Shown: positions 34,713 to 43,119 of the stretch, piece after piece
Numbering within the stretch: position 1 is the stretch's first letter
How the letters are laid out: each line of letters opens with the position of its first letter
Assembly (NCBI GenBank): GCA_934667425.1
Contig: CAKULV010000003.1
Location: 1-64,000 of the forward strand
Direction: 5' to 3'
Source: an uncultured Kiritimatiellota bacterium
GTDB taxonomy: Bacteria > Verrucomicrobiota > Kiritimatiellia > RFP12 > UBA1067
DNA length: 64,000 nt
Made by a program: the position numbers and the translations under genes
The notes under the pieces: model-generated
What the model was told of the DNA's origin: nothing
Database searches by the model: none
The model's input: the letters and a program-made list of their open reading frames with translations, nothing else

Positions 34713-35723
34713 ATGAGTGACAAGAACGCATTTCTGATCTATCAGGACGACAATGGCGTGTCGAACGTCAATGTCCGGTTCGAGGGCGAGGACGTCTGGC
34801 TGGCGGCAGAGCAGATACAGCAGCTGTTTCAGGCAAGTCGTCAGGATGTTGCCTACCATATCGACCAGATCTACAGTGACGGTGAACTTGTGCGCGAGGC
34901 AACCTGCAAAAAGTTTTTGCAAGTTCGACAAGAGGGTGCGCGGAGCGTCAAGCGCCAGTTTGCGCACTACAACCTTGACATGATTCTTGCCATTGGCATG
35001 CGGATTCGAAGCGATGTCGCCGTACGGTTCCGCCAGTGGGCGATTAGGCGTCTGCACGAGTTTGCGGTCAAGGGCTTCACATTGGACGACGACCGCCTGA
35101 AGGGGAGCCGCAACCGTTATTTCCGTGAGCTGCTGCAGCGCATCCGCGACATCCGCATGAGCGAGCGGAACTTCTACCAGAAGGTGACGGACATCTTCGC
35201 GACGAGCGTGGACTACGACAGGTCGAGCGACATCACACGCACGTTCTTCGCGACGGTGCAGAACAAGCTGCACTTCGCCGCGCATCGGCACACGGCGGCG
35301 GAGCTGATACATGAGCGGGTGGACGCCAACAAGCCGATGGTTGGCATGAGGCATTTCGAGGGCAAGTACATCACGGAGGATGATGTCACGATCGCCAAGA
35401 ACTATCTGACCGAAAAGGAACTGGCGTATCTGCGGTTGCTCGTTTCGCAGTTCCTCGACTTCGCCGAATTGCAGGCATTGGAGCAGAAGGCCATGCGGAT
35501 GCGGGAGTGGGTTGCGAAACTGGACGCGCTCCTGACGCTGTCGGGACGGCAACTGCTCACGGGGTTCGGAAAAGTCTCGCATGAGGAAGCGTGCCGCAAG
35601 GCAATTGCCGAGTTCCGCGAATACCGCCGCCGCGAGATGATCCAGTATGAGAGCGACTTTGATCGCGCCGTGCGCGAGCTGACGAAACAGAGTGAACTTC
35701 CGTTAGACGGAGAAGGGATATGA
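34713..35723 (+). CDS. rhuM: RhuM-family protein
   Basis: 336 residues, full length for the RhuM (virulence protein) family. Conserved blocks include VWLAAEQIQQLF with a following VAYHIDQIY, VKRQFAHYNLDMILAIGMRI and RFRQWAIRRLHEFAVKGFTLDDDRLK, then NFYQKVTDIFATSVDYD. The N-terminal part resembles a phage KilA/ANT-like DNA-binding module. The function is unknown. Such genes are often found in mobile or defence-type islands, and here it sits alone between glycan genes. It has a promoter of its own, and its stop is four bases before the esterase start. Confidence 0.85.
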   Translation: MSDKNAFLIYQDDNGVSNVNVRFEGEDVWLAAEQIQQLFQASRQDVAYHIDQIYSDGELVREATCKKFLQVRQEGARSVKRQFAHYNLDMILAIGMRIRSDVAVRFRQWAIRRLHEFAVKGFTLDDDRLKGSRNRYFRELLQRIRDIRMSERNFYQKVTDIFATSVDYDRSSDITRTFFATVQNKLHFAAHRHTAAELIHERVDANKPMVGMRHFEGKYITEDDVTIAKNYLTEKELAYLRLLVSQFLDFAELQALEQKAMRMREWVAKLDALLTLSGRQLLTGFGKVSHEEACRKAIAEFREYRRREMIQYESDFDRAVRELTKQSELPLDGEGI

Positions 35724-35727
35724 AAAG

Positions 35728-37143
35728 ATGAATAGCATAACGATATTGCTGGCGGCGGTGAAGTTCGCCGCGCCGTTTACCGATGGAGCCATTCTCCAGC
35801 GCGAGGCGAAGGTGCCTGTTTGGGGTACGGCCGATGCGGGCGAGGCCGTCACCGTCACGTTCGCGGGACAATCAAAGTCCGCGATGTCCGCCGCCGACGG
35901 ACGCTGGCGCGTCGATCTCGACCCGATGCCCGCCAGCTGCGAGGGGCGGACGCTCGCCGCCAACGGCGTGGCGGTCAGGGACGTCCTCGTCGGCGAGGTG
36001 TGGCTCTGCTCGGGGCAGAGCAACATGGGCATCCCGTTCTGGGGCGAGTCGCCTCGCGCGCGTGAACGGCTCGGCGGTTCGCTCGGACAGATCATGGACC
36101 TTCCGCTCCTGCGCTGCGCGTATCTTGGAAACAGTTGGAGCAATGAGCCTCAGACGGCGGAAGACGTGCGCTGGCGGAAGGTCACGCCGAAGTTCTGCCT
36201 CACGAGCGGCTTCTCCGCCGTCGCCCTCTGGTACGGCTACTACCTGCAGACGACGCTCAAGATCCCCGTCGGCCTCTTCGGCGCCTACGTCGGCGCGACG
36301 GACATCGAGACGTGGATTCCGGACTGCAAGCTGCCGCCGCCGCCCGCACGCGCGGACAAGGACGGGCAGAAGCCGTCGCAGTACCACAACGGCAAGGTCA
36401 ACCCGATCGTTCCGTATGCGATGCGCGGCGCGATCTGGTACCAGGGCGAGTCCAACACGCACGACCCCAGCACCATCGACGGCTACTACGCGCGCATGGA
36501 GGCGCTGCTCGGCGGCTGGAAGCGCATCTTCGAGAATCCGCGCTTCAGGCTCTACTTCTGCCAGCTCTGCCCGTGGGGCAACTCCCACGTGCCGCGCATG
36601 CAGGAGCTTCAGCAGCGGTTCGCGCAGGAGACGCCGGACGCGGGGATGGCCGTCCTCTGCGACGTCGGCAACCTCCGGGACATCCACCCGAACGACAAGC
36701 AGGTGCCGGGGCTTCGGCTTGCGCTGCTCGCGCTCAAGCGCGACTACGGCCATGCGGACATCGTTGCCGACTCGCCGACGCTCAAGTCGTGGAAGATTGA
36801 GGACGGCAAGTTCGTGATGACGTTCAATGACGTGAAGAAATGGTCTGTGTACGAGGCGGAATGGGGCATCCATAGGGATCCGGCGAAGAGTGTGGAATAC
36901 GGCTTCGAGGTCGCTGGTGCGGACGGCAGGTGGGTGAAGGCGCAGATCGGGAATTTCAAGCGGTTCAGCGCCCCGTGGGTCGACTTCGAGTATCGCGGCG
37001 ACATCGTCGGCGAGGAGCTTGTCGTCTTCGCGCCGGAGGTGAAGGAGCCGAAAAAGCTGCGCTACCTCCATTCGCGTCCGTGGCGCGGCTATCTCATGAA
37101 CGAGGCGGGACTTCCGCTCGGCGCGTTCCACATCGGAGACTGA
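35728..37143 (+). CDS. Sialate O-acetylesterase-like SGNH hydrolase
   Basis: 471 residues. The family removes O-acetyl groups from sialic acids or from plant glycans. The nucleophile motif GQSNM places Ser98, and D318-x-H320 (DIHPNDK) gives the Asp-His pair. The oxyanion-type blocks GAYVGATDIETWIP and AIWYQGESNTHD are standard for the sialate-O-acetylesterase group. An N-terminal beta domain (FTDGAILQREAKVPVWG) precedes the catalytic domain. The leader is hydrophobic but lacks basic residues at the tip, so export is likely but not certain. The start lies four bases after rhuM, and the GH43-like gene follows directly. Confidence 0.85.
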   Translation: MNSITILLAAVKFAAPFTDGAILQREAKVPVWGTADAGEAVTVTFAGQSKSAMSAADGRWRVDLDPMPASCEGRTLAANGVAVRDVLVGEVWLCSGQSNMGIPFWGESPRARERLGGSLGQIMDLPLLRCAYLGNSWSNEPQTAEDVRWRKVTPKFCLTSGFSAVALWYGYYLQTTLKIPVGLFGAYVGATDIETWIPDCKLPPPPARADKDGQKPSQYHNGKVNPIVPYAMRGAIWYQGESNTHDPSTIDGYYARMEALLGGWKRIFENPRFRLYFCQLCPWGNSHVPRMQELQQRFAQETPDAGMAVLCDVGNLRDIHPNDKQVPGLRLALLALKRDYGHADIVADSPTLKSWKIEDGKFVMTFNDVKKWSVYEAEWGIHRDPAKSVEYGFEVAGADGRWVKAQIGNFKRFSAPWVDFEYRGDIVGEELVVFAPEVKEPKKLRYLHSRPWRGYLMNEAGLPLGAFHIGD

Positions 37144-37144
37144 C

Positions 37145-38572
37145 GTGCGTGCGACGCTTCTGAAGGGCGGTCTGGCGGCGGCGCTGGCGGTTGGCGGCGG
37201 TGCGGTGAGCGGGGCGGAGTCCGCCGTAAGGACGTTCTGCAATCCGATGGTCGTCGAGGGCGTGCCGCTCAGCAACTTCGCCTCCATCTTGCCGGAGGGG
37301 GAGCGCGTGCCCCACCGGTGCCTTGCGGATCCGACGCTTCTCCGCGAAAACGGCAAGTGGTACCTCTTCCCGTCGTGCGGACAGCTCTGGCGCAGCGACG
37401 ATGACGGCGGCACGTGGCGGAAGGTGGAGGGGACAGGCCTCACGAAGCCGGGCCATGCGCCGACGGCGGTGAGGCATGGCGGACGCTTCCTCTACATGCC
37501 GGATACGACCGGCGAGGTGTGGGCCGCGCCGACGATTGAAGGGCGATACGAGCGGTTGGGCGTAATCGGCGTCAATGTCGGGGGCGATGTGCCGCCCATG
37601 TGCGACCCGATGCTCTTCTCCGACACGGACGGACGCCTCTACTTCTACTGGGGCTGCACGGCGCAGGGCGGCATCTGGGGCGTTGAGCTTGCGAAGGACG
37701 ATCCGCTCCGTCCGGTCACGGAGCCGAAGGAGCTCTTTCGCTTCGATCCGAAGAACCAGCCGTGGGAGCGCGTGCCGGGCAATCCGGCGAATGGCTGGCT
37801 GGAGGGCGCGTGGATGGCGAAGATGGGCGGAAGGTACGTGCTGACCTACTCCGCCGCCGGTACGCAGAATCCCGAATACGCGATGGGCGCGTATGTGTCG
37901 GATGCGCCGCTCGGCCCGTTCGCGGCGGCAAGGGACAATCCGTTTCTGCTCACGACGAAGGGGCTTGTGACCGGCACGGGGCATGGGGCGGTCGCGCAGG
38001 ACGAACGAGGGGACTGGTGGGTCGTCTATTGCGCCAACGTCGGCGCGCATGCGCGTTTCGAGCGGCTGATCGGCTTCGACCGCCTCACGGCGCGTGCGGA
38101 TGGCGGGTTCGAGAAGGCGTCCGCGACGAGCGAGCCGCAGTGGCTGCCCGGGTTCGGGAAGGGCGCGACCGGTTGGAGGCGCATTGCGGCGTCGACGGCG
38201 GCGGCCTTGGCGGCGGACGATTCGCTAAAGACGGCGCACGGCTTCGGAGGCGTCACGGGCACGGTCGAATACCGATTCCCGGCGACGGAGATCCACGCGA
38301 CGCGCATCGTCTGGCGCGAGGATGCCGTGGATGCCGATGCGGGATTTAAGCCTGGCCCCATCCCATATCGAATTGACGTGCAGACGCCGGGCGGCGCATG
38401 GGAGACGCTCATCGACGCGTCAAGGGACGTGCGCGACCTGTTCGTTGACTATCGCGAGACGCCGCCCGTGAAGGCCGTCGCCGCGAGGCTTGTCGTCCTC
38501 GGTGCGCCGGCGGGCATCAGGCTCGGCGTCGCAGACTGGTCTCTTTTCGGAAACGGAGTGGGAACGAAATGA
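37145..38572 (+). CDS. Secreted GH43-like glycosidase with C-terminal beta-sandwich
   Basis: 475 residues from GTG 37145, one base after the previous TGA, with GGAGA five bases upstream and a signal peptide (GGLAAALAVGGGAVSGAES). The first 340 residues form a five-bladed propeller. The three acidic residues of clan GH-F appear as D62 (LADPTLL), D154 (CDPMLF) and E220 (GWLEGAW). The H-G in GTGHGAV is the usual central histidine. The last 120 residues resemble a discoidin-like sugar-binding fold. Members of this clan cut arabinose, xylose, galactose or anhydrogalactose links; the choice cannot be made here. Confidence 0.75.
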   Translation: MRATLLKGGLAAALAVGGGAVSGAESAVRTFCNPMVVEGVPLSNFASILPEGERVPHRCLADPTLLRENGKWYLFPSCGQLWRSDDDGGTWRKVEGTGLTKPGHAPTAVRHGGRFLYMPDTTGEVWAAPTIEGRYERLGVIGVNVGGDVPPMCDPMLFSDTDGRLYFYWGCTAQGGIWGVELAKDDPLRPVTEPKELFRFDPKNQPWERVPGNPANGWLEGAWMAKMGGRYVLTYSAAGTQNPEYAMGAYVSDAPLGPFAAARDNPFLLTTKGLVTGTGHGAVAQDERGDWWVVYCANVGAHARFERLIGFDRLTARADGGFEKASATSEPQWLPGFGKGATGWRRIAASTAAALAADDSLKTAHGFGGVTGTVEYRFPATEIHATRIVWREDAVDADAGFKPGPIPYRIDVQTPGGAWETLIDASRDVRDLFVDYRETPPVKAVAARLVVLGAPAGIRLGVADWSLFGNGVGTK

Positions 38573-38826
38573 ATCTTGCGATGCGTTCCCCCGAAAGAAC
38601 GTGCAGGTCCGTCCCGCTTGCCGTTTCGGCAGCACCTTTCTGCGCCCTTAAGGTGATGCCGTGCATGTCTATGTCAGAAATGTGCATGGAGGTGGGTTGA
38701 TTCCTGTCAAGAACTTTTCCTGCGGTGACTTGTCAGAGTAGATGCGACTACACTGGTCGCATTGGGTTTGGGAAGAAACGAGAAGTCCACCGGACATCGG
38801 TTAACGGCCTTTGTCGACCATTTGTT

Positions 38827-38835
38827 TGCTATAAT
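38827..38835 (+). promoter_or_regulatory. Extended -10 (TGC-TATAAT) before the Mpv17-like gene
   Basis: A consensus extended -10 with hexamer 38830-38835 and nine bases to ATG 38845. No clear -35 at 17 bases. The rest of the gap 38573-38826 has no recognised feature. Confidence 0.5.
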
Positions 38836-38844
38836 GCGCAGGTG

Positions 38845-39546
38845 ATGGATGTGTGTGCAAGTCCGCTGAAAGTCGCCTTAACCTCGGTTCGGGACAATTT
38901 TGTGCCGATGGTTGTCCTGTGGCTGTTTGCCGCGATGCTGGTGTTCGCCTATTATTGCATCCCTGGGTGTGCCGAGGCATTGGGGCCGTTGGCGCGGTGG
39001 CAGTGCAGGAGCGGGAGTCGGGGGGCCTTCCTTGGCCTGGCTTTTTTCTGCGGCATCGTCCCCGGCCTTTTCTTCTTGGCCGTTCAATCGGTTCGGCCGC
39101 CGCGCCCCGTCCTGACGATGCTGGCGCAGACCATATGGGGAGGCCTCTGGGGAGTGGCCGGGAACTGGCTCTATTCGGCGCAGAGTGTCTGTTTCGGAGG
39201 GAATGCGGATTGGAAGACGCTTCTTTTGAAGACGGCGGTGGATCAGTTCATCTGGACGCCGTTCATCCTTTCGCCCTTCAATGCCGCATTCTTTTTCTGG
39301 CTGGGGCGAGACTTTTCCTTTCGGCGCGTCGCCGCAGAGTTGCCTCGGCACTTCGTACGTGCGGTGTTCCTTCCGAATCTCATCTCGAACTGGCTTGTGT
39401 GGATTCCGGTACTGTGCGTCGTATATGCCTTCCCGCTACCGCTGCAGATTCACCTGTCGGGCGTGGCTAGCGCCTTTTGGGCTTTGCTGTGCCTGCGGAT
39501 CGGCAGGTGGAATGAAGGAACGGCGGCGGAACCTTTGCGACACTGA
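38845..39546 (+). CDS. Mpv17/PMP22-like membrane protein
   Basis: 233 residues with about five membrane spans. The spacing of a K-x-A-VDQFIWTPF block, a charged loop, then RAVFLPNLISNWLVWIPV with two further aromatic spans follows the Mpv17/PMP22 pattern, a family best known from eukaryotic peroxisomes and mitochondria, where it forms or regulates channels. Bacterial members are uncommon and uncharacterised as far as I know. It is followed five bases later by the GntR-type regulator, so the two are co-transcribed. ATG 38845 is chosen over an upstream frame that covers the promoter. The assignment is by motif pattern only. Confidence 0.5.
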   Translation: MDVCASPLKVALTSVRDNFVPMVVLWLFAAMLVFAYYCIPGCAEALGPLARWQCRSGSRGAFLGLAFFCGIVPGLFFLAVQSVRPPRPVLTMLAQTIWGGLWGVAGNWLYSAQSVCFGGNADWKTLLLKTAVDQFIWTPFILSPFNAAFFFWLGRDFSFRRVAAELPRHFVRAVFLPNLISNWLVWIPVLCVVYAFPLPLQIHLSGVASAFWALLCLRIGRWNEGTAAEPLRH

Positions 39547-39551
39547 AAACA

Positions 39552-40649
39552 ATGAAGAAGATCCCATTCAAGATTGATAGAAATGCACGCGAAAACCTGC
39601 CGGAGCAATTGGCCAACGGTTTTCGCGTGGCGATTCTGAGCGGCTACTACAGGCCGGGAGAGCGGTTGCCGAGCTTCACGCAGATGGCTGCCGAGCTTGG
39701 CGTGTCAATCCGTACGCCGCGTGACGCGATGAAGCTTCTGCTGGATGCAAATCTTGTGCGGTCCCGCCCGCGCATCGGTTGCGAAGTGCTGGCACGCGAC
39801 GAGCACATCTGGAAGGGGCAGGTCGTGCTGGTCGTCAACGGATCATACGAGGGGTCGTACTACGTTTCCGTATTGATCGGCGCCATCCGCAAGGAACTCG
39901 TCTCTGCGGGCTATGCGTTCCGATCCATCACCATAGATACGCTTGCGCGAGGCAGGCCCGACTACGCGCAGCTCGATACCGTGCTGTCTGGTCCGGTGGC
40001 GCAGGTCATTGCCGTCTATCCTGATGATCGGCTGGCGAGACACGTCCTTCGCAGTGGAGTGCCGGCATTCGCCTATGTGGACGTTCAGTCCGGCGGCGGA
40101 CTGGAGACCGTGCGCTTTCAGGATGTGCGCAGTCTCCTTGCGGTCGCGCATGCCATCCGCAAGGCGGGGATACGCCGTGTGCTTTCCGTCGAATACGTGC
40201 GCATGCCGCTTGTCGAACGCATCGCGGCGAATGAGGGACTTGATATCGAGCATTTGCCGGTGCGCCCGCGTGAGGGTGATGGCTACCTGGGCTCGCTCAA
40301 GAAGAGGGCGATGGATGCCGTTTTGAGGCGTCTTGCCCGAAAGCGTGACTTGCCGGACATGCTGCTCTTTACGGACGATTATGTCGCTTTGGGCGGCCTT
40401 GTCGGACTTGCGGCGAGCCATGTGCGCGTACCGCAGGACTTGCGCGTGCTTACGCTCTCCAACGTTGGCTTTGAGCCGACCTTCCCCGTGCCGCTTGCGC
40501 AAGTGCGTATCGATCCGCGCGCCAACGGACGCGCCATCGCCGCATTCGCGCGTGCGCGCATTGAAGGTATCCCATTCGACGAGCCTCTGCCAGTCCCAGA
40601 GTTCGTTCCCGGCAAGAGTCTTCCGCTTGTGCACGTGAATCCCGCGTGA
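39552..40649 (+). CDS. GntR-type HTH fused to a LacI-type sugar sensor
   Basis: 365 residues. Residues 15-80 are a winged helix of the GntR family (NLPEQLANGFRVAILSG, GERLPSFTQMAAELGVS, VRSRPRIGCEVLA). From about residue 95 a periplasmic-binding-protein-like sensor follows (VLVVNGSYEGSYYVSVLIGAI, DMLLFTDDYVALGGLVGL, RVLTLSNVGFEPTFP). This is the arrangement of the arabinose repressor AraR of Bacillus. Its position just before the DUF4838 gene, whose promoter carries an inverted repeat across the -10, makes it the likely local repressor. The inducer is probably a mono- or disaccharide. Confidence 0.88.
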   Translation: MKKIPFKIDRNARENLPEQLANGFRVAILSGYYRPGERLPSFTQMAAELGVSIRTPRDAMKLLLDANLVRSRPRIGCEVLARDEHIWKGQVVLVVNGSYEGSYYVSVLIGAIRKELVSAGYAFRSITIDTLARGRPDYAQLDTVLSGPVAQVIAVYPDDRLARHVLRSGVPAFAYVDVQSGGGLETVRFQDVRSLLAVAHAIRKAGIRRVLSVEYVRMPLVERIAANEGLDIEHLPVRPREGDGYLGSLKKRAMDAVLRRLARKRDLPDMLLFTDDYVALGGLVGLAASHVRVPQDLRVLTLSNVGFEPTFPVPLAQVRIDPRANGRAIAAFARARIEGIPFDEPLPVPEFVPGKSLPLVHVNPA

Positions 40650-40714
40650 CGGCAATTGGTCGCATCCATCGCCATGTGTGCGCCTAACTAATAACAATAA
40701 TAACATTTTTGTCG

Positions 40715-40744
40715 TTGACTTCGCGGCGCAATCTGCTATATTGC
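40715..40744 (+). promoter_or_regulatory. Promoter with operator-like inverted repeat for the DUF4838 gene
   Basis: TTGACT (40715-40720), a 16-base spacer, and TGC-TATATT (hexamer 40737-40742) form a strong promoter, with an A/T-rich tract (40685-40710) just upstream like an UP element. GCAAT (40728-40732) and ATTGC (40740-40744) flank the -10 as an inverted repeat and could bind the GntR-type regulator. Confidence 0.6.
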
Positions 40745-40774
40745 CATGTATCTGTCTGAAAGAAAGGAATGTAG

Positions 40775-43081
40775 ATGAAATCAGCGTTGCCGGTTGTTGC
40801 CGTTGGGTGTCTCTGTGCCGTCGGGTTTCGGCAGAGGGAGTGTACGGATGGTCCGCTCGTGCTTGCCGAACGTGGCGGGGCGGCACGCTATACGGTAGTT
40901 TTGCCGGCCGACCCCTCTCCGTCGCAGGTGACGGCCGCAAAAGAATTGGTCCGCTACGTTGACGAGATGACGGGCGTGTTGTTGCCGGTAGAGACAAATA
41001 CCGTGCCGGAGCGTGCCATATTTCTCGGCAATGGCACGGACGATCTCGGCACGGACGGATTCCATTTGAGGGCGGCTCCGCCGCATTTCCGCATAGAGGG
41101 CGGACGCGTACACGGAACGCTTTTTGGCGTCTACGACTTTCTGGAGCGGCATTGCGGCTGTGACTGGCTCTCGCCGACGACATCCGTGATTCCAGGGAAA
41201 GATCGTCTTACGGTCGCAGCGACGCTCGATGATGTCCAGAAGCCGGCGTTCGCCCTGCGCGACATGAACTGGACGGATCAGCTTGCGGACTGGACTTTTA
41301 CGGCGAAGCTGAAGATGAACGGCTTCCGCACGGTCTACCCCGAGTCGCTGGGTGGGCAAAACCACGCGAAGGACACGACGACTGGTGGCGCGACGTTCGA
41401 CGTCCTCTGTCCGCCCGCAAAGTACTTCAAGGATCATCCCGATTGGTTCGCCCTCGTGGACGGCAAGCGCCGTGGCGAGAGGTCGCAGCGCTGTCTCACG
41501 AACGCGGGGTTCCTTGACTTCCTTGTTGACCAGATGCGCGAGCGCATCCGCAAGAACTACCCGAGATGCAAGTACTATTCGATCTATCCGAACGATTTCA
41601 GGCGCAACTGCAAATGCGCGTCATGCAAATCCTTGGACGATGGGGAGGAAACGCCGATGGCCTCGCTTCTCCACATGGCGAACTACGTCGCCGAACGCAT
41701 TGCCGGCGACTGGCCGGACGTCAGCATCCTGACGTTCTCATATCTCTACACGCTGAAGCCGCCGAAGACAATGACGGTGCATCCGAATGTGATGATCTGC
41801 TACTGTACGGACGCCGTGGACTTCTCGAAGCCGATCCCGCAGTCGCGGTGGAAGGGGAACAAGGCGTTCGTGGAGGACTTCACGGCGTGGAAGAGGCTGA
41901 CGGATAGAATCTACATTTGGGACTACTCGGCGAACTTCAAGTACCTCTTTCAGCCGTTCGAATGTTGCCACGTTATGCCGGATAACTTTCGATACTTCCG
42001 GGATATGGGTGTTGTGGGCGTATTCGAGGAGGGTGACCACTATGGCGTCAAGTGTGTCGATGAGGCGCTGAAGACCTGGATCATCGGGCATCTCCTCTGG
42101 AACCCAGACCAGCCGCTCGATCCTCTCCTGAACCGCTTCTTCAAGGGCTACTATGGCGCGGCGGCAGATGTTGCACGAGACTATTACGATGCGCTCGTCG
42201 AACTGGAGGTGAAGCGCGACGAAACGAAGTATCCCCTTGTCATGATGGGGACTGTATTGCAGGATCCCGGCCAGCCGCGCACGTTCTTCGACGTGTGGGC
42301 GGAGAGGTGGACGACGGCATTGGATCTCGTGAAGGACGATCCAGTCCGGCACGAGAACGTCTACTGGGCGCGGCATAACGTTGATCTTGTCCGTCTGATG
42401 CGGGCAGATTGCGCCGTCAAGTATTCCCTCACAAGAACTGGCGCGGATGCCCTGTGCGCCGAGCTTGGGCGCCTGAAGCCGGTCGCGGAGCGTGTGCTGG
42501 CGGACTTCCGCCGCGTCAAGGGCCTGAACAAGTTCCGCGACAACAAGGCGGTTCGCACACGAGCCGAGGCGATTGCCATGGCGGCGATCACGGGCGAATC
42601 CACCGGGCGGGCGGCAATCCCCGCGTCGGACCTGATCATAGACGCACCGCTCAAGAAAGCGGCGATGCGGGTAGACGACGCGAATGCGATGGGCGGCAAG
42701 GCGATCCGTCTCGCGCCGAATGCGCCGGGTGAGATGGTTCATTGCATCGCCTTCGCCGAAAGCTCCATTGCAAAAGATCCGGGCATCGGCATCAAGGTTC
42801 GCGTACATGCGCGTGTCGAGAAGACTGGCGTCGAGGAAGGTTCGGCGTTCTCTGTCGGCACGTGCGACACGGTCTCGTTCAGGAAACGCGACATCCGCGA
42901 TTTCCACGTTGACATCAAGAATGTCTCCGACGGGGAGTACCGCTGGTATGACGTGGATGGAGTTTGGCGACCCACAGGCAACGAGCGCGTGTGGATCAGC
43001 AACGGTCGGCGGATCAATGAGGTGAATCCGTGCGTTAATGCCGTGTTTGTCGATCAGATCGAATTAAGCCGCGCCGAGTGA
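40775..43081 (+). CDS. DUF4838 putative glycoside hydrolase
   Basis: 768 residues. AAAGGA precedes ATG 40775. The N-terminus is hydrophobic and the AVGC at residues 9-12 might be a weak lipobox. Residues about 30-150 resemble the N-terminal domain of GH67 alpha-glucuronidases (PSPSQVTAAKELVRYVDEMTG, FGVYDFLERHCGCDWLSP). The central TIM barrel carries the DUF4838 pattern with a cysteine cluster C279, C281 and C284, then SYLYTLKPPKTM and VGVFEEGDHYG. A beta-sandwich follows. DUF4838 proteins sit in glycan loci and are thought to be glycosidases, but no specificity is known to me. Confidence 0.78.
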   Translation: MKSALPVVAVGCLCAVGFRQRECTDGPLVLAERGGAARYTVVLPADPSPSQVTAAKELVRYVDEMTGVLLPVETNTVPERAIFLGNGTDDLGTDGFHLRAAPPHFRIEGGRVHGTLFGVYDFLERHCGCDWLSPTTSVIPGKDRLTVAATLDDVQKPAFALRDMNWTDQLADWTFTAKLKMNGFRTVYPESLGGQNHAKDTTTGGATFDVLCPPAKYFKDHPDWFALVDGKRRGERSQRCLTNAGFLDFLVDQMRERIRKNYPRCKYYSIYPNDFRRNCKCASCKSLDDGEETPMASLLHMANYVAERIAGDWPDVSILTFSYLYTLKPPKTMTVHPNVMICYCTDAVDFSKPIPQSRWKGNKAFVEDFTAWKRLTDRIYIWDYSANFKYLFQPFECCHVMPDNFRYFRDMGVVGVFEEGDHYGVKCVDEALKTWIIGHLLWNPDQPLDPLLNRFFKGYYGAAADVARDYYDALVELEVKRDETKYPLVMMGTVLQDPGQPRTFFDVWAERWTTALDLVKDDPVRHENVYWARHNVDLVRLMRADCAVKYSLTRTGADALCAELGRLKPVAERVLADFRRVKGLNKFRDNKAVRTRAEAIAMAAITGESTGRAAIPASDLIIDAPLKKAAMRVDDANAMGGKAIRLAPNAPGEMVHCIAFAESSIAKDPGIGIKVRVHARVEKTGVEEGSAFSVGTCDTVSFRKRDIRDFHVDIKNVSDGEYRWYDVDGVWRPTGNERVWISNGRRINEVNPCVNAVFVDQIELSRAE

Positions 43082-43119
43082 GTTTCATCAACCAGTTAAA
43101 GAACGATAGGAGTGTAGGC

